Source of the DNA: Legionella bozemanae
GTDB taxonomy: Bacteria; Pseudomonadota; Gammaproteobacteria; Legionellales; Legionellaceae
NCBI RefSeq assembly: GCF_001648595.1
Contig: NZ_LBAW01000002.1
Span: forward strand, 214,887-278,886
Reading direction: 5' to 3'
Length of the DNA: 64,000 nucleotides
In this document: piece after piece, positions 18,560-26,857 of the stretch
Numbering within the stretch: the first letter of the stretch is position 1
Layout: each line of letters begins with the position of its first letter
Notes under the pieces: model-generated
The model's input: the letters and a program-made list of their open reading frames with translations, nothing else
Told to the model about the DNA's origin: nothing
Database searches by the model: none
Position numbers and translations under genes: made by a program

Positions 18560-19632
18560 ACGAGTTCCTCCATGGGTAATTCTTTTTTCTCTAAAGATCG
18601 TAACTTAGCTAATTCCAACAGAAAAGTTTCTGTTTGCTCCCAGCTTAGACAAGGGTCGGTGACAGATAGCCCACTTAAATCAAGGGCTTCTGGGGCCATC
18701 GGATCTACTTTTTGACTCCCTTCTTTGATAAAACTTTCAACCATGAATCCTTTGACCAATGGCTTTAAATCAGGATGCCTTTTAAGGCTATCCAAAACAC
18801 TTAAAGCAATGGAGGGTTGTAATTGATGATTTTTTTTGCCATCTACCAGACAATTATCATGGCTGACATCAACAATGACCGAAGGGTTAGCTATCTTATG
18901 GAGATCCATATAGCACTTCACCTCTTTAAGATGGGCAATGGAATAATTAGGTGCATGGTTTGAGCCACGTAAAACCAGATGAGCATGATGATTGCCATGT
19001 GTTTGCACTTCATAGCCATCAAATACAGCGACATGATCATGTTGTGAGGCAACAATACTATTTACCCCCACTGCTAACGAACCATGTGTGGGATTTTTTA
19101 ATCCTACAGCGCAATCTAGAGCGGAAGCAAAAATTCGATGCTCTTGATCCTCTGAGCTGCGAGCACCAATGGCTACCCATGAGAGAAGCTCAAGAAATCC
19201 TTTGGCATTATGAGTAAATAAAGCTTCATCGGCAATGGACAATCCCATTTCGATGACTTTAATCATCATCTCTCGTGTGTATTTTATTCCGGCTGCGATG
19301 TCTGGGGGAGAAAATAAATCGGGTTGGTTTACAGGGCCTGTCCATCCTTTAGTTGTCCGGGGCTTTTGAATATATACTCTCATGATTAATTTTAATTCGT
19401 GTTTTACTTTCTCATTGAGTTTCACTAAACGTTTGGCGTATTCCAGAACAGCCTTTTTAGGCCAGGCAGAACAAGGCCCCACGATCATTAAAAGACGATG
19501 ATCACGGCCTTCTAAGATTGCTTTGATTTCTTCTCTATCGCGAGCAATTTGTTGAGCGGCAGCATGCGATAAGGGGATTTTTTGAATAATTTCTTCTACA
19601 GGAGGTAGTTTTTTTAAAATTGAATAACTCAT
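18556..19632 (-). CDS. DAHP synthase, class I
   Basis: This enzyme condenses PEP with erythrose 4-phosphate, the first step of the shikimate pathway. The 358-residue protein has the type I pattern: 'IVGPCSAWPKKAVLEYA', 'RVYIQKPRTTKGWTG' with the phosphate-binding KPRT, 'GARSSEDQEHR' with the GARTxxSQ-like motif, 'GLKNPTHGS', 'LRGSNHAPNY', and 'VDVSHDNC' with metal-binding residues. It differs from E. coli AroF/G/H by a few substitutions (for example GARSSED) but keeps the main ligands. The start is the ATG behind a strong AGGAGGGG. It is the first enzyme gene of a four-gene operon that follows a Phe-rich leader peptide and a terminator, so attenuation by Phe-tRNA charging is likely. Confidence 0.92.
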   Translation of the reverse strand: MSYSILKKLPPVEEIIQKIPLSHAAAQQIARDREEIKAILEGRDHRLLMIVGPCSAWPKKAVLEYAKRLVKLNEKVKHELKLIMRVYIQKPRTTKGWTGPVNQPDLFSPPDIAAGIKYTREMMIKVIEMGLSIADEALFTHNAKGFLELLSWVAIGARSSEDQEHRIFASALDCAVGLKNPTHGSLAVGVNSIVASQHDHVAVFDGYEVQTHGNHHAHLVLRGSNHAPNYSIAHLKEVKCYMDLHKIANPSVIVDVSHDNCLVDGKKNHQLQPSIALSVLDSLKRHPDLKPLVKGFMVESFIKEGSQKVDPMAPEALDLSGLSVTDPCLSWEQTETFLLELAKLRSLEKKELPMEELV

Positions 19633-19763
19633 AATCCCCTCCTGCAACCCGTAAGTACTTTGGATAGGTCATGAGAACAACGCGGCGATTGATGATGCAT
19701 GATGTACACTCCTCTTTGGTTCTATCCAACGCCCATGCTTTTTATTGTCTGGGAATTCGGGTA

Positions 19764-19794
19764 CCAAAAACCCCCAGACTAAGCTGGGGGTTGG
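19764..19794 (-). terminator. Attenuator terminator upstream of the aromatic operon
   Basis: On the minus strand a perfect 9-bp stem AACCCCCAG / CTGGGGGTT with a six-base loop is followed by a T5 run. It lies after the leader peptide stop and about 130 bases before the DAHP synthase start, the expected place for a transcription attenuator. Confidence 0.82.
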
Positions 19795-19812
19795 AGTGTT
19801 AGTTTATTCTAC

Positions 19813-19920
19813 CTAACCACCCAGCGCCGGGCTAAAAAAGCTAAAATAAAAAAAGCAAACAACGGCTTGTGTAAAAGCTGCTTTTCTATTTAACTTTTGG
19901 TGTACGGTAGAATGAGACAT
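19813..19920 (-). CDS. Phe-rich leader peptide of the aromatic operon
   Basis: A 35-codon ORF with an ATG at 19920 and TAG at 19813-19815. Residues 23-29 read FFYFSFF, six aromatic residues out of seven, five or more of them Phe. This is the mark of a leader peptide in which ribosome stalling at Phe codons decides whether the downstream terminator forms (compare PheL of E. coli). A strong promoter lies 30 bases upstream and a terminator hairpin follows 20 bases after the stop. The ribosome binding site is weak. The peptide is too short for automatic gene calling and has no other role that I can infer. Confidence 0.8.
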   Translation of the reverse strand: MSHSTVHQKLNRKAAFTQAVVCFFYFSFFSPALGG

Positions 19921-19951
19921 GAAAAAATCACAAAAATTTATCTGTACTATT

Positions 19952-19980
19952 AATATACAATTTAGTGGTGGGGCTGTCAA
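19952..19980 (-). promoter_or_regulatory. Sigma-70 promoter of the aromatic operon
   Basis: On the minus strand TTGACA (19980-19975) and TATATT (19957-19952) are separated by exactly 17 bases. Transcription would begin around 19944, about 25 bases before the leader peptide ATG. Confidence 0.8.
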
Positions 19981-20130
19981 TACCCTAAAGAATATTGAAA
20001 TTATTTGCGCAGCAGCACTTATAACCCTCTGTGTGATTATGTTGGGTCTGATTTTGCTGTGTTTTCTGTGACTTGCCAGCGACGTGCAATAGGGCTATAT
20101 TTTTTACTTCTCTTTCTAAAACAGTAAAAA

Positions 20131-21237
20131 ATGACCAAAATTGCGCTTTACTTAGCTGGTGGTGGAGCCCGCGGCGCCTATCAGGCAGGGGTTCTTAAAG
20201 CGATCAGCACCATTCTTGATACAAAAAAAATTCCTTTCAATATGATTAGCGGCGTGAGTGTTGGCAGTATTAATGCTGCGGTAATTGCTGAAAATGCACT
20301 GGATTTTTCTGCTGGTACGAACAAATTAAATGAATTATGGAATAATATTACGTGCCAGCATATTTTTAAGTCCAGCAATTATGCGCTAAGCATATCAGCT
20401 ATGCGGAATATGAGCAGTATGCTGACCAGACAACGCCTTTTGGGCCATATTCTTGATACCTCGCCTTTGCGCCAGTTTATTAATAACATCATTAATTTTG
20501 AGGTTCTGGATGGCGTGATTAAGAATAAGCATTTAGACATGATGGAAATCATCAGTAACTGTTATGAAATGCAAAAAACCATCTCCTTTTATCAACATCA
20601 TGCAGAGGATTTTGCAGATTGGGATGATCCACTTCACAGCAGTCAACGGGTTACTCTGCAAATGAAGTATTTTTTGGCGTCGACCTCATTGCCTTTATTC
20701 TTTCCGCCTGCAAAAATCGATGGACTTCATTATGGAGATGGTCATGTGGGATTAGCAGCTCCGTTACGTGGTGCTATCCGTTGTCAGGTAGATAAGATTT
20801 TAATTATTGGTACGCGCACATTACCGAGTATGAGCGATCCAGAAAAATTACGCGGCGGCGATATTGATTTTTCTCGTGTTTTGGGGGGTATGGTTAATGG
20901 GTTATTTTTAGATAATCTCGAGCGTGATCTGGAGATGGTAAGTCATATGAACCATATGGCGCATATGGTTCCCACGAGGGATCATTCTCATTGGCGTCCC
21001 ATCCAAACCTTACATCTACGACCGAGTGTGGATGTAGCCAGTCTGGCTCAATCTCAATACAATAATATACCTATGCTCTTGCGTATTCTGCTTAATTTTC
21101 TTGGTGCTAAGCGGCATTCTGGTGATTTACTCAGTTTTCTTTTATTTGAAAAGGCGTTCACTCGCGAATTAATAAAATTAGGTTTTGATGATACGATGGC
21201 TGCACATAATTCCGTTTTAGATTTTTTTAATGCATAG
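20131..21237 (+). CDS. Patatin-like phospholipase
   Basis: A 368-residue patatin-family lipid acyl hydrolase using a Ser-Asp dyad. The oxyanion loop is 'GGGARGAYQAGV' at residues 9-20, the nucleophile lies in 'GVSVGS' (GxSxG) near residue 43, and the catalytic Asp in 'YGDGHVG' (DG motif) near residue 207. No signal peptide is present, so it is either cytoplasmic or exported by Dot/Icm; Legionella encodes several patatin proteins of both kinds (VipD is an effector). Histidine-rich 'SHMNHMAHMVPTRDHSHW' follows the catalytic core. It is divergent from the aromatic operon, sharing a 150-base spacer with its promoter. Confidence 0.9.
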   Translation: MTKIALYLAGGGARGAYQAGVLKAISTILDTKKIPFNMISGVSVGSINAAVIAENALDFSAGTNKLNELWNNITCQHIFKSSNYALSISAMRNMSSMLTRQRLLGHILDTSPLRQFINNIINFEVLDGVIKNKHLDMMEIISNCYEMQKTISFYQHHAEDFADWDDPLHSSQRVTLQMKYFLASTSLPLFFPPAKIDGLHYGDGHVGLAAPLRGAIRCQVDKILIIGTRTLPSMSDPEKLRGGDIDFSRVLGGMVNGLFLDNLERDLEMVSHMNHMAHMVPTRDHSHWRPIQTLHLRPSVDVASLAQSQYNNIPMLLRILLNFLGAKRHSGDLLSFLLFEKAFTRELIKLGFDDTMAAHNSVLDFFNA

Positions 21238-21312
21238 CCTATTTTGTGCCTGGAATATTCTTGTAACGTTTCATCTAATAATTGTCTTGAACTCCTACTT
21301 CAAAACAGTTGC

Positions 21313-24060
21313 TTAGCGTTTTTTATTCATTATGTTGTCTTCTAATTGAGTGGCATAATCAGTTAATAACTTTGCAACGTAGTCTTCTGTTTTTTTATCA
21401 TAGAAAGATTTAGGGGCTTGCCACATGTCCGCTTCGGCTAAAATTGATTCTTTAGATTCATCCAATACGTGTGCCAACTGTTCTTTATCTGCTGCCGAAA
21501 TGGGAAGCGTTTGTATTGTTTGCAAAACATGTTCTTTTTCTAGGGGATGATGTTGTGAATTTTTTGTTGATGGAGAGTGGGTACTACTAAAAAATAAAAA
21601 GGATTTATGATTACTATATTCTTTAGGTGGCTTATAGGTACTTTGAGGTTGAATCGCACGGCTCAAGTCCATTAAAATTTGTGCTATTTGTTGACTCAAT
21701 TGCTGCTCGTAAAATGTGCTGTCTCGCCACGCAGAAGCTTCTTTATTGAGTACTTCGACAGGTTGGTCTATCAATAAAACTAATTCTTCCTTATCTTCTT
21801 CACTGATAGGAAGACTGAATAAGCGGTTCAAGGTTTGTTCTTTAAGACGAGCATGGACATAGTTTGTTAGAATTTGCTCTACTTGGTTGCAAACATTTTG
21901 TTCGTATAAGTCGCTATGCAGCCAATCAAGCGCTTCTTTTTTAATGAGCTCAATAGGTTGATCCAACAATAAAACGAACTCATGTTTATCTATATCGCTA
22001 ATAGGAAGACTTAATAATGCGCTTAAGGTTTGCTGCTTTACATCCATCGCGTCATTTTCAGAAGTTTCTGGAGGATACATCATCTCTTCTGCATCTACAT
22101 CATAATTATCCGATAAATATTCTTCAGAAATACCTGTTTTAAGGATTGCTTCAATTCCCGAGGGAAGTAAATGTGTGGGTAAAATTTGAAATAAACTGGA
22201 TAATGTCTCAGAAGAAAGTTTTTTAAAGTATTCCTCATCATTATCTTCAAGTGCTTTTTTACATAGAGCGATAATATAGTCTTCATCGATATCCATTGTG
22301 ATGTCGATGCTAAAATTTTCTAATGATCTGCAGTCAACAAAGTCTGCATATTTATCTTTTATCCATTGATTGCCACCGGCATTTTGTGCACAACGCAAGA
22401 AAATATTTGATAAAAAATATTGCTGATTTTGGGCATCTAAATGATGCAAAATTGAAGTAATTAATCGATCATCGTCTGCATTTAGAATTAACTTGAATAT
22501 TTTATTGTTTTTTTCCTCGAATATTTTTAATACCGTGGTTTGCTCCAATTTTCTGGTTTCTAATAGTTTTATGAGTAATTCTGTTTTTTCTGTATGGATA
22601 AGATAATTAAAGAAATCTTCCTGATATTTTTGTAAAAAAATACTCCCTTTCTCGCCTTCCAAATCACGGGATAACTCCTGTGCTGCCAGTGCAAAAAATT
22701 GATATGTGGCGTTTTCTTCAACAAATCTTAATAACCCATCATAGGCATTAAATTCTTGATGAATCGTTGCAGTAATTTGTTGCCACTGCTTTAGGAGGAC
22801 TGATCTTTGCTCCGTGGCAATTTCAATCATTTTTTGTAACATTTCTTGATTGATTTCATCTTCGGTAACAAGATGTACACAAGCATTGATGTAATCATAA
22901 AGTGGTTGGTGCTCATTAAGTTCTTGAATGAATTTTAAAAATTGGTTATCCAAAAAATATCTTTTATTATCTACAACATCAAAAAAAGGTAAGGAAAGAG
23001 AAGACATCACCTGACCAATAGAAGTATCCCCCGCTGCACATGTTGTATCTGCTATAGCGAATAAAGCATTTATTTCATCATTGGAGCAATCTTTCATTTG
23101 CAACACATCTATTTGTCTTTGCCCATCTCCAATTTTGATAATCGATTCACTACCATCACTGTTATGAAAAACAATGTGTCCAATGCCTGCTTGAGACAAA
23201 CTGGATAAATCCATTTCTTTTAAAGTGGCAGGATTTAATTGATTCGAGGTAATTAAAATATTTTTTTGCTCCGATATCTTACTGACTAATGTGAGGTAAG
23301 CTTGCTTTGTTAATTTGGTATGCAGATAACCTGTAGCAATAAAGCAGTCTTGACTTATCGCTTGGGACACAATCTTTTTAACAAGCGGGCTTTTAATGTG
23401 TTGATCGATTATGTCTTTTTTAGAGATTTTTTGAGAATCTAATTCGTTACTCAGCTGACTTATTGTTTCATTTAATTTTATTCCTGTTTCTTTATTATGC
23501 TTTTCAAGTCCCATATAAACTAAACCTTGGGCATAGGGTTTGGTTTGGTGTGCAGATATGCCGGGTCTAATTTCAAAAAAAGATAACCAATCGTGTTGTG
23601 TAAAAATTCCGTTAGCATTCAAAAATGTATTTTTATCTGAAATTTGAAGTTGGGCAGATATCTGCATTCTAAAATCGGAGCGTTCTAAAATACCTGCTTG
23701 TTGTAAGGCTTTTAAAGCACCTTGCCCTTTATCTGTTAAAACCAATGCTCCATTTTCATTAACTGTGTAAGGAATAAGATAATAATTTTCAGACTGCCCG
23801 ACTTCTAAAATTGATGCCGCTTTCTCCATGTCTGTATCAAGGACAAATGCAACACGAGTAATATTGGTATGGGGGACTGATTCAAGATAATCAGCAAAAT
23901 CTTTCAAATGAACTAAATCACCAATGCCATCGGGCAACACATGAGTACAGAGTACAAAATTAATGGGGGAGTTTGTATCTGAATTAAAAAGTTCAGATTT
24001 TTCTTTTCGTAAAGAGGCCATACTCTCTAGAAAATGATGTATCTCTTTGTCGGTATTCAT
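21313..24060 (-). CDS. Large effector-type protein with three C-terminal repeats
   Basis: A 915-residue soluble protein. The N-terminal part begins an alpha/beta domain ('FVLCTHVLPDGIGDLVHLKD') and later shows 'AAGDTSIGQVMSSLSLPFF', a pairing reminiscent of GT-B glycosyltransferases (a GD-x-x-H loop and a GD-S/T donor-site motif), but I would not call the activity from this alone. The middle is helical. The last ~200 residues contain three tandem ~65-residue repeats, each with 'LPIS..DK.E....LD(Q/E)' and 'W....FY' landmarks ('LPISDIDKHEFVLLLDQP', 'LPISEEDKEELVLLIDQP', 'LPISAADKEQLAHVLDES'). No signal peptide. Size, repeats and lone position fit a Dot/Icm substrate (inference). Confidence 0.7.
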   Translation of the reverse strand: MNTDKEIHHFLESMASLRKEKSELFNSDTNSPINFVLCTHVLPDGIGDLVHLKDFADYLESVPHTNITRVAFVLDTDMEKAASILEVGQSENYYLIPYTVNENGALVLTDKGQGALKALQQAGILERSDFRMQISAQLQISDKNTFLNANGIFTQHDWLSFFEIRPGISAHQTKPYAQGLVYMGLEKHNKETGIKLNETISQLSNELDSQKISKKDIIDQHIKSPLVKKIVSQAISQDCFIATGYLHTKLTKQAYLTLVSKISEQKNILITSNQLNPATLKEMDLSSLSQAGIGHIVFHNSDGSESIIKIGDGQRQIDVLQMKDCSNDEINALFAIADTTCAAGDTSIGQVMSSLSLPFFDVVDNKRYFLDNQFLKFIQELNEHQPLYDYINACVHLVTEDEINQEMLQKMIEIATEQRSVLLKQWQQITATIHQEFNAYDGLLRFVEENATYQFFALAAQELSRDLEGEKGSIFLQKYQEDFFNYLIHTEKTELLIKLLETRKLEQTTVLKIFEEKNNKIFKLILNADDDRLITSILHHLDAQNQQYFLSNIFLRCAQNAGGNQWIKDKYADFVDCRSLENFSIDITMDIDEDYIIALCKKALEDNDEEYFKKLSSETLSSLFQILPTHLLPSGIEAILKTGISEEYLSDNYDVDAEEMMYPPETSENDAMDVKQQTLSALLSLPISDIDKHEFVLLLDQPIELIKKEALDWLHSDLYEQNVCNQVEQILTNYVHARLKEQTLNRLFSLPISEEDKEELVLLIDQPVEVLNKEASAWRDSTFYEQQLSQQIAQILMDLSRAIQPQSTYKPPKEYSNHKSFLFFSSTHSPSTKNSQHHPLEKEHVLQTIQTLPISAADKEQLAHVLDESKESILAEADMWQAPKSFYDKKTEDYVAKLLTDYATQLEDNIMNKKR

Positions 24061-24276
24061 CGTCAGCGTACTTCTCGTTATTTGCTTATTTATTGTTGTT
24101 TTTGGTTAAAAACTAACTCATTATTGAAGTGTAGCATAGGATGTTTTGTGATTTAGTGTCGATTTAAATAATTAATCTAAAGTTCTAATAACAAGAGTGG
24201 GTTAAAAGATTTTACAGGACCTAGGACGTTTACAATAAAACTGGCTCCCGTGGATAAGCGTGGGAGGTAGTAATTC

Positions 24277-24313
24277 ATTGAAAATGACTCAATAACTCAA
24301 GATTTCTTATCAG
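24277..24313 (-). repeat. Dispersed repeat family C, copy 2
   Basis: Reverse-complement match to 11783-11820 (ATTGAAAATGACTCAAT then CAAGATTTCTTATCA). It ends at the stop codon of the neighbouring nucleotidyltransferase gene. Confidence 0.5.
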
Positions 24314-25056
24314 AAAACAGAAGGGTTATTGTTCGTAGGATTTTCATTTTCAGGTGGTAGTTCTTGCGTCTTTAAGCGAACAAACCTTCGCCATGCTTTT
24401 TGTAGGGTCAGTGCCGCATCATGATGTTCGGCATGATATCCGTCTTTGAAAAAATAATGACTTCGAATATAGTTCGCGGTACTTGGCGTAACCAAGCCAG
24501 CTATTTGAGGTTCTTCATCGTTGGGCATATTACATACTTTGGACCGTACCAAAGTTGAAGAAACAGTTAAAAACTCATTTCCCAGCTCCAGTATCCTAAT
24601 ATTGTTCAATTGGTGCTCTGCTATGGCCTTGGTTAATTGATCTGCTTCATTTTCGCCTCTGGGAGCAACAATAACTTCTTCATAGTTTTTACAATATTTT
24701 GCTGAGGTGATAAATGAATCTTGACCAACGATAGGTACAATACAGGCGTTTCCATTCATCTTCTCAATTAATTGACTGTCTACTTTATAATTATCTGTTT
24801 GAACAATGATTTCGATTGGGGTCTGCTTCATCAAAGCAATGGGTTGTTGTTTATCACTATCCCAAAACATTTTTCGAATCATGGCCGCTCTATTTTTGCC
24901 TGGAGTATGGTAGTGCTTAGGGCCAGTATTATCATTAATTACAATGACTAATTTATCGAGGTTGCCTTGAGTTATTGCGTTTTTCATGATGTTGAAATGT
25001 GCCACGGTTGGTGGATCAAACGTTCCCCAATAAAGTCCAATCTTACTTCTTGCCAT
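24310..25056 (-). CDS. Nucleotidyltransferase with C-terminal IQ motif
   Basis: About 248 residues. The HIGH-superfamily nucleotidyltransferase signature 'LYWGTFDPPTVAHFN' (family T/HxGH form) is at residues 8-22 and 'LTVSSTLVRSK' (ISSTxxR) is near residue 170, as in NadD/CoaD enzymes that transfer AMP from ATP. Beyond the enzyme is a ~45-residue tail containing 'LQKAWRRFVRLK', which matches the IQ calmodulin-binding consensus (I/L/V)QxxxRxxxx(R/K). IQ motifs are eukaryotic; a bacterial adenylyltransferase with one suggests a host-cell role, as for the calmodulin-activated Legionella effector SidJ. The start is the ATG behind GGGAG; the longer frame crosses a palindromic repeat and is not used. 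Substrate unknown. Confidence 0.75.
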   Translation of the reverse strand: MARSKIGLYWGTFDPPTVAHFNIMKNAITQGNLDKLVIVINDNTGPKHYHTPGKNRAAMIRKMFWDSDKQQPIALMKQTPIEIIVQTDNYKVDSQLIEKMNGNACIVPIVGQDSFITSAKYCKNYEEVIVAPRGENEADQLTKAIAEHQLNNIRILELGNEFLTVSSTLVRSKVCNMPNDEEPQIAGLVTPSTANYIRSHYFFKDGYHAEHHDAALTLQKAWRRFVRLKTQELPPENENPTNNNPSVF

Positions 25057-25180
25057 GATACTCCCGGATAAAAAGGAAGAATTATATAAATTGAACATTA
25101 AGGAATTATTAATGTTTGATGCTTCGAAGCATAGGTCAGAGTAACTGCATGAATATAAAACAGCTTTTTTGCCTTTTGCT

Positions 25181-25230
25181 TTGTGCGCGGGATCCACCTC
25201 TTTGGTGGTCATCATGGATTCCGCGCACAA
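25181..25230. repeat. Dispersed palindromic repeat family A, copy 1
   Basis: TTGTGCGCGGGATCCA (25181-25196) and TGGATTCCGCGCACAA (25215-25230) form a 16-bp inverted repeat with one mismatch. Related sequence (core TTGTTCGCGGGATCCAG) occurs at 37355-37408 and 58824-58877. Confidence 0.6.
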
Positions 25231-25267
25231 TGCGCGGAATGTAGGTATTTTGATTCGACGTGATCCA

Positions 25268-26503
25268 TTACTTGATGAGCATCAGCCATTTTGAGGATGG
25301 ATCAATCTTTTGATTATTATTAGGGTTTCCAGCGGTATAATGTTTGCTCATTAAGGTGCTGGTGGCACTATCAAATTTATTATTATTAATATGCTTATTA
25401 AGGCAACTACCGACACTAGAGGCAGTTCCTGAACAGAACGCTTGATTAAAATCATAATATTGATTGAGCTGACTCTTAGCAGCAGTATCACCGATGAAAT
25501 TGTAAGTAATGTAGTCTTTCAATTTCCATGGAGCCTGTTCATTGGGTCTTGATAAATTTAATGTTTTAAAAGAAGAAGCATTGCCATGATCTGAGCCAAT
25601 GGAAGCAGAATAAACAATTGGAATGACATAACCGTTACTTGCAACTTTAATTGCATGGATTTCATCAAAATGAGTATGGGCTGCGAGCATGCCAATTACA
25701 ACTTCTGGATAAGCTTTTATAATGTTTTTGAATGAGTTTTTATAAGTTGTTTCCCAACTTTGTGGAGGAACATGCATGGCTAAAAGAACGCTCTCATGAT
25801 TTGCTTTACTTGTTTTGAACTCTTTTTCTAACCATTGCAATTCATCCATAGCTCCGTCGCGAGAAGGAGAAAATCCTGGCCTTGATACAAATACAACACT
25901 GTTTAGTGAAATAAGCTTGAGGTGATCGCCTAAATAAGCAGAGTAATAACCGTATTTAGTATTTTCATTGTCAATACACGTTTCACCATTAAAAGGACAT
26001 TGAAGTCCTGTTGAAAGAAATCCATCATCATTTCCTGTTATTGCTTTTAACAAATCAGAAACAGATTCACTGTTGTAGGTAAAGGGTCCATAGTCTCTTT
26101 GCAAGGAATCATTATTACCAAAAACGTAATACCAGGGGGCTGGGTTTACTTTTTCATTCAGTTGCTCAAAAACTAAATTAATATTGTCGTGGGTTGTTTT
26201 ACGGCTGTATGCATTATGGGCGGGTAAGTCGCCGAGCAATATAACTGCATGATCCGTTTCTTGATGTAAATCAATTTGCTCACCAATTTTAGCGATTAAG
26301 GTTGTGAAACTTTTTTGATCTAATTCTTCAGAGGTGCCTGGACGAGGGTTTATATGAGTCGCTTGACGCTTGGTAATATCCACATGGGGGTCTGAAATTA
26401 AAAAAATATTCATTTGATTTTGATCTGCTGCCAGGGCGGCAAAATTAACCAGATAGAGTGGAATCACGGTTAAAACGGTTATCAATTTTTTGAAACTTAA
26501 CAT
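25268..26503 (-). CDS. Exported metallophosphoesterase, sphingomyelinase-like
   Basis: A calcineurin-like phosphoesterase of about 411 residues with a Sec signal peptide ('MLSFKKLITVLTVIP' then 'AALAADQ'). The five metal-binding blocks are present: 'ISDPHVD', 'LLGDLPAHN', 'VFGNNDS', 'AMHVPPQ' and 'LAAHTHFDE'. The overall pattern and the Cys-containing C-terminal region ('FCSGTASSVGSC') resemble acid sphingomyelinase-like phosphodiesterases, so lipid or nucleotide phosphodiesters are possible substrates. It should act in the periplasm or outside the cell after type II secretion. Two ATGs lie two codons apart; the second has the better spacing from AGGAGG. Confidence 0.85.
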   Translation of the reverse strand: MLSFKKLITVLTVIPLYLVNFAALAADQNQMNIFLISDPHVDITKRQATHINPRPGTSEELDQKSFTTLIAKIGEQIDLHQETDHAVILLGDLPAHNAYSRKTTHDNINLVFEQLNEKVNPAPWYYVFGNNDSLQRDYGPFTYNSESVSDLLKAITGNDDGFLSTGLQCPFNGETCIDNENTKYGYYSAYLGDHLKLISLNSVVFVSRPGFSPSRDGAMDELQWLEKEFKTSKANHESVLLAMHVPPQSWETTYKNSFKNIIKAYPEVVIGMLAAHTHFDEIHAIKVASNGYVIPIVYSASIGSDHGNASSFKTLNLSRPNEQAPWKLKDYITYNFIGDTAAKSQLNQYYDFNQAFCSGTASSVGSCLNKHINNNKFDSATSTLMSKHYTAGNPNNNQKIDPSSKWLMLIK

Positions 26504-26857
26504 GTTCATCTCCTCCTCTGCCTCAGTGACAGAGTAATTTGCTGTTTAGAGTAACGGCTTTAAGAAGCTTTTATTCAACTTACAATGATACGCTTCGTGT
26601 TTTTAAGAGAAGTTAAATTTTGTACGTAAATTACGCAATTAGATTGTTTTTTTAATGATTTTTATTCGTTTATCGGGAGTAGTCATCCTAGGCTGCTCTT
26701 GCTCAACTCGCTCTATTCGAGTACATTGAAGTGTTTTGCAATTAATAATGTATCGCGGTAAGTTCCCGGTTTCAAGGTAGTTATTAGTAATATAAAGAGT
26801 AAATTTTACTTATCGATTGATTCATTCATCGCAAATAATCTCGGAGGAATAAAAGCA
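26504..26857. other. Intergenic stretch between divergent genes
   Basis: 354 bases between the metallophosphoesterase and Na+/H+ antiporter genes, both transcribed outward. It must contain both promoters, but I cannot assign hexamers firmly. No repeat shared with other parts of the window is visible, and there is no convincing small ORF or RNA. Confidence 0.4.
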
